From an uncultured Eubacteriales bacterium (GTDB taxonomy: Bacteria; Bacillota; Clostridia; Oscillospirales; CAG-272): a DNA stretch of 14,217 bases. The translations under genes were made by a program, and so were the position numbers. Of this stretch, positions 1 through 7,008 are shown piece by piece. The stretch lies in assembly GCA_958352145.1 (NCBI GenBank), contig CATWNM010000047.1:1-14217 (forward strand), in the 5' to 3' direction. How positions within the stretch are numbered: the stretch's first letter is position 1; every line of letters starts with the position of its first letter. The notes beneath the pieces were generated by a model. The model was not told the DNA's origin and ran no database searches. It was given only the letters and a program-made list of their open reading frames with translations.

Positions 1-515
1 TCCGCTTTGCAGCGATACAGCCACCGAACCGTGCGTTCACTGGAATTTTTGGCATAGGTATAAGGCGCCGGATTCTCCACGCATTCGTCAAAAGCCATGG
101 CGATTGTCGAAGCCAAATGCGATTGAATCTGCATACTTTCTTCCGGTCCCATAAAGATGCGCTTGCCGTCCATATGGGAAGAAAAGCTGACGCCCTCTTC
201 GGTAATTTTTCGAAGCTGCGCCAGTGAAAAGACCTGAAACCCGCCACTGTCAGTCAGGATAGGCCGGTCCCAATTAAAAAATTTGTGCAGGCCGCCAAGA
301 CGATAAATCAAGTCGTCCCCAGGGCGAATATGCAAATGATAGGTATTGGAAAGCTCGACCTGGCAGTGCACATCGCGCAGGTCCATTGTGGACACGCCGC
401 CCTTGATCGCCGCACTGGTGCCAACATTCATAAAAACCGGCGTTTGAATGACACCATGCACGGTTTCAAACTGTCCGCGCCGCGCTTGATTTTCCGTACA
501 AATAATTTTAAACAT
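1..515 (-). CDS. tgt: Queuine/preQ1 tRNA-guanine transglycosylase, 3' part outside the window
   Basis: The product exchanges guanine-34 in the anticodon of Asp, Asn, His and Tyr tRNAs for preQ1 (in bacteria), a step of queuosine synthesis in the cytoplasm. The reading frame starts at ATG 515 and runs off the left edge; about 171 N-terminal residues of a usual ~370-380 are present. I translated it by hand. It starts MFKIICTENQARRG and contains SNTYHL, then TDSGGFQVFSL with the conserved active-site Asp, then MAFDEC with the second conserved Asp and a Cys, all Tgt signatures. The zinc-binding C-terminus is not in view. AAGGAAG lies 5 nt before the ATG and supports the start. mutL ends 31 nt upstream with no terminator between, so tgt is probably the last visible gene of the miaB-mutS-mutL operon. 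The family call is very secure; whether the 3' end is intact is unknown. Confidence 0.95.
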   Translation of the reverse strand, partial: MFKIICTENQARRGQFETVHGVIQTPVFMNVGTSAAIKGGVSTMDLRDVHCQVELSNTYHLHIRPGDDLIYRLGGLHKFFNWDRPILTDSGGFQVFSLAQLRKITEEGVSFSSHMDGKRIFMGPEESMQIQSHLASTIAMAFDECVENPAPYTYAKNSSERTVRWLYRCKA

Positions 516-530
516 GAATACTTCCTTACT

Positions 531-551
531 GTTTATGGTTTATGGTTTATT
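531..551. repeat. Heptamer tandem repeat across the mutL stop codon
   Basis: On the plus strand GTTTATG occurs twice, followed by a third copy, GTTTATT, with no spacer. The array contains the mutL stop (TAA, 547-549) and lies just upstream of the tgt ribosome binding site. Copy-number change would alter the mutL-tgt spacing but not the MutL protein, because the stop lies in the first copy read. Confidence 0.75.
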
Positions 552-2475
552 CTCTGCCGAATTGTCTGTCCAGCGCGTGCTTCGTGAGATAAAAAACAAC
601 CGGACGTCCGTGCGGACAAACAGTAATGTCAGGAACCGTCAGAATTTTTTCTACAACATATTGAATATCCTTATCCGCATCCACTCGCCCGCCTTTCATG
701 GCGGCTTTGCAGGAAGCTTGATAAAGCGCACGTTCATAGGCGTCCTGTTTGGCAATCGGCAAAATGCCTGTTCCGCTTGCCATCTGATCCGCCATGGAAG
801 CAAATACCGCTTCCGCTTCGGCCAGTTGAAGTGCAGATGGGATTTGCGTCAGCTGAACGCGGCTTTGCGCCGGATCCATATCAAAATCAAATCCCAATTC
901 TTTTAGCTTCTCGCTGTGTTCGACCACGGCGTCAAAGTCGTTTTTTGTCAAATCGATCACGACCGGAACAAGCAGAATCTGCGGCGCGGGCTTAAAATTG
1001 CGGAGTTTGCCACGCAAACTTTCAAAAATGATCCGCTCATGCGCCGCATGCTTATCAATGACGACCAGACAGTCTTTGATTTCTGTAAAAATGTAGGTAT
1101 TGAACGCGACGCCCAGAATTCGGTATTCGGGAAGCGGCAGCGGCTCTTTTTCAGCCTCTTCCCCCTGCTCAACGGCACTGCTTTCAGCGTCCGGCGTTTC
1201 CTTTGACGGTGGTACAGGATCTGACGCAGGTATACTTACCTCGTCTTGCGGAGAAAATTTTATCGCTTCGCTGCGAATACGCTCCTGTTTGAGTTCTTCC
1301 CTGACGCGTGCGCGCCATGCGTCGGAAATTCCGGACGCAAACGACATGGTATTGGTTTGTTCAATCCGAAGCTGTTCAGCAGCGGCCGCTTTGCGTTCGG
1401 ATGGCTCTAAAACGGGCAAAAACGCGTTTGCCACAGCGGACATGTTCGAAGAAGCCGGAGAACGCAGCAAAAGTTCCGGACGTTCCGTATTCTTTTCCAG
1501 CGTGCTGCGTACAGCATAATAAACCGATTCAAAGATCAGTTTTTCATTGGAAAATTTTACTTCCAGCTTTGCCGGATGTACATTGACGTCTACTGAAGCA
1601 GGGTTTAAGTCGATAAACAGAACGCAGCTTGGAAAACGCTCGGGCGCTATATAGGAAGTATACGCCTGCTCGAGCGCAGCCATGACGGTCTTGCTTTTTA
1701 CATAGCGCCGGTTGATAAAGAAATTTTGAAAATTGCGCGTAGGCTTGACGTTATCAGGGCAGCCGATGAAACCGGTCACTTCTATGCCCGCATTCCGGCA
1801 CTTAACTGGTAAAATACGCTTAGCAAAATCCTTTCCTAAAACAGCATAAATCGTATTTTCCAGACGTCCGTCTCCCGGACTTTCCAGCTTGATATTGCCG
1901 TCCGTAATCAGCCGAAATGCGATTTCCGGATGTGAAAGCGCAATTTTTTCAACCGCAGCGGCCACTGCAGCCGTTTCGGTAGAATCTTTTTTTAAAAATT
2001 TTCTACGTGCCGGTACATTGGCAAAAAGTTGTTCTGCCGTAATCGTCTTTCCGCATGGGCAGCCGGCCTCCTCTACTGAAAGGATTCTTCCCTCCTCTGC
2101 GTACAGCATCGTACCGGATGCTGCTTCCGCGGTTTTGGAGATGATGCGCAGCTTTGATACGGATGCAATTGCGGCCAGCGCTTCGCCGCGAAATCCCAAG
2201 GTGAAAATTGCATTCAGGTCTTCGGCAGCCGAGATTTTACTGGTGGCATGTCTTTTTAAAGCCAGCGGCATATCTTCCGGCGCGATACCGCAGCCGTCGT
2301 CGGATACGCGAATAAAGACAACGCCGCCGTTTTTGATTTCAACCGTGATATTTTTCGCGCCAGCATCGATCGAATTTTCAATCAGTTCCTTGACTACGGA
2401 TGCCGGCCGGTCTACGACTTCGCCTGCGGCGATTAGGTTGGCGACCTCAAAACTAAGCACATTAATTTTACCCAT
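547..2475 (-). CDS. mutL: DNA mismatch repair endonuclease MutL
   Basis: MutL couples mismatch recognition by MutS to strand incision. The 642-residue protein has an N-terminal GHKL ATPase with ELIENSIDAGA (catalytic E30, Mg-binding N34), SDDGCGI (D59) and GFRGEAL (94-100). A charged linker follows at about 330-445, then a C-terminal dimerisation/endonuclease domain. The metal-dependent nuclease signature is present as DKHAAHERIIFE (474-485), a DxHAxxExxxxE match in which the usual Gln is Lys. The ACR-like SCKAA (588-592), CPHGRP (620-625) and a terminal FGRE are also seen. QILLVP (499-504) fits the beta-clamp binding motif. The protein should therefore nick DNA itself, as in bacteria without MutH/Dam. 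The gene starts 17 nt after mutS. GGGAGG is 12 nt before the ATG, a long spacing, but the N-terminus MGKINVL aligns with family starts. Confidence 0.97.
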   Translation of the reverse strand: MGKINVLSFEVANLIAAGEVVDRPASVVKELIENSIDAGAKNITVEIKNGGVVFIRVSDDGCGIAPEDMPLALKRHATSKISAAEDLNAIFTLGFRGEALAAIASVSKLRIISKTAEAASGTMLYAEEGRILSVEEAGCPCGKTITAEQLFANVPARRKFLKKDSTETAAVAAAVEKIALSHPEIAFRLITDGNIKLESPGDGRLENTIYAVLGKDFAKRILPVKCRNAGIEVTGFIGCPDNVKPTRNFQNFFINRRYVKSKTVMAALEQAYTSYIAPERFPSCVLFIDLNPASVDVNVHPAKLEVKFSNEKLIFESVYYAVRSTLEKNTERPELLLRSPASSNMSAVANAFLPVLEPSERKAAAAEQLRIEQTNTMSFASGISDAWRARVREELKQERIRSEAIKFSPQDEVSIPASDPVPPSKETPDAESSAVEQGEEAEKEPLPLPEYRILGVAFNTYIFTEIKDCLVVIDKHAAHERIIFESLRGKLRNFKPAPQILLVPVVIDLTKNDFDAVVEHSEKLKELGFDFDMDPAQSRVQLTQIPSALQLAEAEAVFASMADQMASGTGILPIAKQDAYERALYQASCKAAMKGGRVDADKDIQYVVEKILTVPDITVCPHGRPVVFYLTKHALDRQFGRE

Positions 2476-2492
2476 AACCGCACAGCGCCTCC

Positions 2493-5090
2493 CTAACTCA
2501 GTTTCTTTTTCAGTTCAAAAATCAAATTCATCGCCTCTATAGGCGTAAGCGTATTAATGTCAGCTGCGCGCAAAAGATCCGCCACCTCTTTTTCTTCTTC
2601 TGCGTGCAGCATGGATATCATATTGAATTCTGATTCTATGACGTCCTCTTTCTCTTTCGACGCTCTGGGAGATGCTGCTTCGCTCTCAATCGCGCCGAGA
2701 ATTTCCTTGGCGCGGCGAATCACCTCCGCGGGAACGCCGGCCAGTTTCGCGACCTCGATTCCATAGCTGTCATCTGCGGCGCCGCGCACAATTTTTCGCA
2801 AAAAAGTGATGTCGTCGCCGCGCTTTTTTGCGGCGATATTGTAATTGACTACCCCTTCAAACTCATTTTCCAGGACGGTAAGCTCGTGATAGTGCGTAGC
2901 AAATAACGTTTTTGCGCCTATTTTTTTGCTCAGCGTATATTCGGCGACCGCGCGCGCGATGCTCATACCGTCGTACGTGCTGGTGCCTCTGCCGATTTCA
3001 TCATAGACGATCAGGCTGTTTTTTGTAGCGTTTTTCAGGATGTACGCAACTTCGTTCATTTCCAGCATAAACGTAGACTGCCCGGAAGCCAGGTCATCTG
3101 AGGCGCCGACGCGTGTAAAAATTTTGTCCGCGATTGAGAGGCGCGCGCTGTCCGCCGGCACAAAAGAACCGATCTGCGCCATCAGTACGATCAATGCGAC
3201 CTGCCGCATATAGGTCGATTTTCCCGCCATGTTTGGACCGGTAATCAGCAACAGGCGATTGTGTATGGTGTCAAGTAAAGTATCGTTTGGTACAAAATAC
3301 GAGTCTGAAATGAATTTTTCAACGACCGGATGCCGCCCGCCTTTGATCTCGATCCTGCCGTCCGCACAGAATTCAGGGCAGACATAGCGATTTTTGACTG
3401 CTACGGTTGCAAGGCTGATGTATACGTCCAGTTTGGCCAGCATAGCCGCGCTCTCTTGGATTCTGCTGGACTGCTCGGCCATAAATTCACGAATTTGCTG
3501 AAATATACTGTATTCCATAGCCGCAAGCCGGTCGGACGCACCGAGGATCGTCGCTTCCAGATCCTTGAGTTCCTGTGTGATATACCGTTCGCAGTTAACC
3601 AGCGTCTGTTTTCGTATGTAATGCTCCGGAACCATTTCAAGCTGCGATTTGGTCACTTCGATATAATAGCCGAACACACGATTGTATCCGACGCGCAAAT
3701 TTTTAATGCCAGTGGCTTCTTTTTCTTTGGCTTCGATTCCCGCAATATAATCTTTTCCATTCGTTTTTACGGAACGCAAGCGGTCGATTTCTTCATTATA
3801 CCCCTCCTTGATGATGTCGCCTTCGCGTATCGTCAGAGGTGGCTCGTCGCAGATGGCGGTGCAAAGAAGATTTCGGATATCCTCGAGATCGTCCATTTTT
3901 GAAAGGATCTCTTTGAATTCCTCTCCCTCGAGCGAAGCGATCATACGTTTGATTTCCGGGATAACCGAAATGCTGTTCAAAATTGCCAGCATGTCCCGAG
4001 CGTTGGCCGATCCATATGCGATTTTAGCCATTAGCCGCTCCAAATCCAGCACACCGGAAAGAACGGTATGCAGCTCCTCGCGCACCATAAAATTCTCATG
4101 CAAAGCTTGGATTGCAGATTGCCGCCGCAAAATTTCCGGGATATTGCGCAGCGGATGCAGCAGCCAGGCGCGCAGGAGCCGCGCGCCCATTGCGGTGCCG
4201 GTTTTATCCAAAACCCAGAGCAAAGACCCTTTTTTTTCTTTCGTGCGCATAGATTCCGTGAGTTCCAAATTGCGGTGTGTATTGACGTCAAATTCCAGAT
4301 ACTGCCCGTCGCAGTACACGTTCAATTCTTTAATAAAGGAAATGTCGGTTTTCTGCGTTTCACGGATATAGTCCAGCAGCGCGCCGATTACACGGATCAT
4401 TTCTTTGCTGAGTCCAGATACATCGTACCCCGGGAACTGCGCGGCAACTTCTTTTGCGGCGGCCGCGCGTTCAAAACGGAACGCCTGCTCATAATTGGTC
4501 AGCACGTCGAGCCGTTCGGAAAGAAAATTATCTGTTTCGGCGGATACGCCTTTTGAAACATTAATCAAAATTTCGCTGGGCGCATATACGGCCAGTTCAT
4601 TGATCATATGCCGGGCGCGTTCGCTGCCTTCAAATTCAGTCGCAAAAATCCGGCCGGTTGTAATATCCGCAAATCCGACTGCATAATTTTTCGAGCCCAT
4701 ATAAACTGCCGAAAGAAAATTGTTTTTCTGATCCGGAAGCATGGCGCTTTCGGTAATTGTGCCGGGGGTGACGATCCGAACCACCTCGCGGCGGACAAGT
4801 CCTTTGGCGTCCGCCGGATCTTCCGTCTGTTCGCAAACGGCGACTTTATATCCCTTTTCTACCAATCGGCCGATATACACATCCGCTTTGTGAAACGGAA
4901 CGCCGCACATCGGCGCACGATCCTCAAGGCCGCAATCCCGGCCGGTCAGCGTCAATTCCAATTCCCGGGAGGCCGTATATGCGTCCTCAAAAAACATCTC
5001 GTAAAAGTCGCCGAGACGGTACATTAGGATATAATCTTTATAATTGTTTTTTACATCGAAATATTGCTGCATCATTGGAGTCAGGCTCAT
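2493..5090 (-). CDS. mutS: DNA mismatch repair protein MutS
   Basis: MutS binds base mismatches and small loops and signals to MutL. The 865-residue length is normal for MutS1. The N-terminal mismatch-binding domain has GDFYEMF, with the wedge Phe29 and Glu31. Connector, lever and clamp domains follow, and then the ABC-type ATPase: Walker A GPNMAGKST (618-626), the QSTFMLEM region (671-678), Walker B/signature VYDEIGRGTST with D697-E698, and ATHYHEL (731-737). The C-terminal helical tail ends in TLTPIEAMNLIFELKKKL, typical of MutS dimer/tetramer tails. The start is ATG 5090, preceded by GGAGG at about 11 nt; MSLTPMMQQY is a family-typical start. It lies between a ylbF-like gene (25 nt gap) and mutL (17 nt gap). 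A run of eight A's encodes residues 285-287. No frameshift is seen. Confidence 0.98.
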   Translation of the reverse strand: MSLTPMMQQYFDVKNNYKDYILMYRLGDFYEMFFEDAYTASRELELTLTGRDCGLEDRAPMCGVPFHKADVYIGRLVEKGYKVAVCEQTEDPADAKGLVRREVVRIVTPGTITESAMLPDQKNNFLSAVYMGSKNYAVGFADITTGRIFATEFEGSERARHMINELAVYAPSEILINVSKGVSAETDNFLSERLDVLTNYEQAFRFERAAAAKEVAAQFPGYDVSGLSKEMIRVIGALLDYIRETQKTDISFIKELNVYCDGQYLEFDVNTHRNLELTESMRTKEKKGSLLWVLDKTGTAMGARLLRAWLLHPLRNIPEILRRQSAIQALHENFMVREELHTVLSGVLDLERLMAKIAYGSANARDMLAILNSISVIPEIKRMIASLEGEEFKEILSKMDDLEDIRNLLCTAICDEPPLTIREGDIIKEGYNEEIDRLRSVKTNGKDYIAGIEAKEKEATGIKNLRVGYNRVFGYYIEVTKSQLEMVPEHYIRKQTLVNCERYITQELKDLEATILGASDRLAAMEYSIFQQIREFMAEQSSRIQESAAMLAKLDVYISLATVAVKNRYVCPEFCADGRIEIKGGRHPVVEKFISDSYFVPNDTLLDTIHNRLLLITGPNMAGKSTYMRQVALIVLMAQIGSFVPADSARLSIADKIFTRVGASDDLASGQSTFMLEMNEVAYILKNATKNSLIVYDEIGRGTSTYDGMSIARAVAEYTLSKKIGAKTLFATHYHELTVLENEFEGVVNYNIAAKKRGDDITFLRKIVRGAADDSYGIEVAKLAGVPAEVIRRAKEILGAIESEAASPRASKEKEDVIESEFNMISMLHAEEEKEVADLLRAADINTLTPIEAMNLIFELKKKLS

Positions 5091-5115
5091 ACTGTCATTT
5101 CCTCCGGCTTCATTT

Positions 5116-5505
5116 TCAGCGGCAGCCTCCGCAGGAACCGCAGTTCCCTGTACAGGAACCGGAGCGTTCTCCGATCACCTGAAAATTGATTTCCTCATTA
5201 ACCTGCTTCATCAGCTGCGCGACCTGTTCCTCAGCTGCAACATACGCCGCATAGCTCGGATTTTCGGTGATTTGGTTATACAATTCGCCGATTCTGTTTT
5301 TAATCGCTTTCAAAATATCTTCGTCGCGCGTTTCCTTTTTATATTCAGCCGAAAGCGCGGCATTCTGCGCGTTGTATTCAAAAATCGCTTTCTGTACCGC
5401 TTGATCGTTTTCGTAAGCTTCCTTGGTCTTGGCAGCGGCCAATACCGCCTCGCTTTTGGCAATCAGTTTACCGAGTTCTTCGGCCTTTTTCAGTATTTCT
5501 TCCAT
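5116..5505 (-). CDS. YlbF/YmcA-family protein with cysteine-rich tail
   Basis: This is a 129-residue, mostly alpha-helical, charged protein of the YlbF/YmcA (Com_YlbF, formerly DUF964) type. The body (1-110) is amphipathic helix, starting MEEILKKAEELGKLI, without membrane segments. The last 12 residues form a Cys cluster, C118-x3-C122-x2-C125-x2-C128, in a Gly/Ser-rich tail. In Bacillus subtilis, YlbF, YmcA and YaaT (RicF/RicA/RicT) form an Fe-S-containing complex that influences RNase Y-dependent mRNA processing, biofilm formation and competence, and ymcA lies next to miaB there. This gene occupies the equivalent position between miaB (25 nt) and mutS (25 nt). I infer metal or Fe-S binding by the tail. 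Whether it matches YlbF or YmcA functionally cannot be decided. AGAGGA lies 7 nt before the ATG. Confidence 0.85.
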   Translation of the reverse strand: MEEILKKAEELGKLIAKSEAVLAAAKTKEAYENDQAVQKAIFEYNAQNAALSAEYKKETRDEDILKAIKNRIGELYNQITENPSYAAYVAAEEQVAQLMKQVNEEINFQVIGERSGSCTGNCGSCGGCR

Positions 5506-5530
5506 ATTCTTTTCCTCTTCTATCCTAGTT

Positions 5531-6901
5531 TTAATTTTCTAATTCCCCATAAAGCGCATAGGGCTCCGCGCGAACAATTCGAATCGGCGTAAAGCGTCCG
5601 GTCACAGAATCGGGCGCCTTAAAATGCACCAGCTTATTGGATTCGGTTCGACCGGTCATAAAATCCGGATTGTTCTTGCTTTTTCCCTCGGCCAGCACAA
5701 CAGCAGTTTTCCCGATTAGGCGCCGGTTTATTTCCAAAGAAATTTCACTTTGCAGAGTGAGCAGGCGCTGCATCCGCGCGGATTTGTCCGCCTCTGAGAC
5801 CGGATTGTCAAGAGCCGCCGCCGGCGTTCCTTTGCGAGGCGAATAAATAAACGAATACAGCATATCGAATCGCACTTCTCGCAGTATGCTGAGCGTCTGC
5901 TCAAAATCCAACTCGGTTTCTCCGGGGAAACCAACGATAATATCTGTAGTCAGCGCAATATCCGGTATCGCGGCTCGAAGCTTATGCACGATATTCAGAT
6001 AACGCGCCATGTCATACCGGCGGTTCATCGTTGTAAGGATACGGTCGCTTCCAGACTGCATCGGCAAATGAAATTGCCTTGCGGCATGGCTGCTCTCGGC
6101 CATGGCCGCAATCAATTCGTCGGAAACGTCTTTCGGATGGCTGGTCATAAATCGCAGGCGAAAATCGCCGTCTATTTCGGACAGCTTTCGAATTAATTCT
6201 GCGAAAGAACAGCCGCCGTTATATGAATTGACATTCTGCCCAAGCAAGGTTATATCCCGCGTACCCGAAGCGACTAGCGCACGCACTTCCTCGACAATAC
6301 AGGAAAAATCCCGGCTGCGCTCTCTGCCGCGTACATACGGTACGATGCAGTAAGCGCAGAAATTGTTGCAGCCGTACATGATGCTGACCCATGCTTTAAT
6401 CGGACTTTCACGCAGTATAGGCAGCCCTTCCCGAATTGATTCTGACGTCTGCCGGATAGAAAAACTACGCTTTCCGTACTCCAGCGCCTCGCACAAAATC
6501 TCAGGAAACAAGTCAAGTGCCGCCGGTTCAAAAGTAAAGTCTACATAAGGATAACTGCGTTTTAGTTCCTCTATCCGGTGTTCCTGCGCGACCATGCATC
6601 CGCAGACGCCGATCCGAAGATTCGGATTTTTTGCTTTAAGATGCTTATATTGGCCGATCGTCGACAGCGCGCGCAGTTCGGCATGTTCACGGATGGCGCA
6701 GGTATTGACGATGATAAGATCCGCATGCGCCGCATCGGCCGCCTGCGCATACCCCATCGCATCCGCCATGCCGCGCAGCTTTTCCGAGTCCGCTTCATTT
6801 TGCTGGCATCCGAATGTTTCGACAAAGGATGTAGGTCTGCGCGCCGTTTCAGCAAAAAAAGCGTCGTTTTTTTGTCTAACCGTTTGTATGTATTTATCCA
6901 T
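5531..6901 (-). CDS. miaB: tRNA-2-methylthio-N6-dimethylallyladenosine synthase MiaB
   Basis: MiaB is a radical-SAM methylthiotransferase that adds a methylthio group to i6A37 in tRNAs reading UNN codons. From ATG 6901 the protein has 456 residues. The N-terminal MTTase (UPF0004) domain carries the auxiliary-cluster cysteines C32 (ETFGCQQNEAD), C68 (NTCAI) and C102 (CGCM). The radical-SAM domain has GCNNFCAYC (C178, C182, C185) followed by VPYVRGRERSR. A TRAM domain covers roughly 390-450. FGCQQN differs from the more usual FGCQMN. An in-frame TTG at 6916 would add five residues, but AAGGA sits 5 nt before ATG 6901, so I prefer that start. It is the first gene after an extended -10 promoter and heads the ylbF-like/mutS/mutL/tgt run. 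MiaB requires MiaA to make its substrate; miaA is not in the window. Confidence 0.96.
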   Translation of the reverse strand: MDKYIQTVRQKNDAFFAETARRPTSFVETFGCQQNEADSEKLRGMADAMGYAQAADAAHADLIIVNTCAIREHAELRALSTIGQYKHLKAKNPNLRIGVCGCMVAQEHRIEELKRSYPYVDFTFEPAALDLFPEILCEALEYGKRSFSIRQTSESIREGLPILRESPIKAWVSIMYGCNNFCAYCIVPYVRGRERSRDFSCIVEEVRALVASGTRDITLLGQNVNSYNGGCSFAELIRKLSEIDGDFRLRFMTSHPKDVSDELIAAMAESSHAARQFHLPMQSGSDRILTTMNRRYDMARYLNIVHKLRAAIPDIALTTDIIVGFPGETELDFEQTLSILREVRFDMLYSFIYSPRKGTPAAALDNPVSEADKSARMQRLLTLQSEISLEINRRLIGKTAVVLAEGKSKNNPDFMTGRTESNKLVHFKAPDSVTGRFTPIRIVRAEPYALYGELEN

Positions 6902-6906
6902 AGAAT

Positions 6907-6911
6907 TCCTT
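6907..6911 (-). promoter_or_regulatory. miaB ribosome binding site deciding the ATG start
   Basis: AAGGA on the minus strand, 5 nt before ATG 6901. It lies inside the first codons of the longer TTG-started frame and so favours the shorter protein. Confidence 0.7.
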
Positions 6912-6940
6912 ATCAAAAATAATCGTATTCATTATTGTCT

Positions 6941-6969
6941 ATTATAGCAAATTTTAGAAAAAGATGCAA
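6941..6969 (-). promoter_or_regulatory. Extended -10 promoter of the miaB-mutS-mutL-tgt operon
   Basis: On the minus strand the sequence reads TTGCAT (6969-6964), a 17-nt spacer, then TATAAT (6946-6941) preceded by TG at the extended -10 position (TGCTATAAT). The -35 is weak (TTG only), which the extended -10 would offset. It lies about 40 nt before the miaB start and after the stop of the membrane-protein gene. I found no clear terminator between that gene and this promoter, so some read-through is possible. Confidence 0.8.
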
Positions 6970-7008
6970 TAATTTTCCGATAAGAGCCAAAAACCGAAAT
7001 TGTGAAGA

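Noticed and set aside
1889..2542. Plus-strand open frame of 217 codons
   Set aside because: It lies opposite mutL and the end of mutS, has low-complexity Ser/Ala-rich composition, no ribosome binding site and no recognisable domain. It is a shadow of the coding strand; the same holds for the plus-strand frames opposite mutS at 3330-3902 and 3808-4371.
6970..7008. Possible terminator after the DUF6020-like gene
   Set aside because: I could find only a stem of about 4 bp and no proper U-run after it, so no terminator is claimed there.
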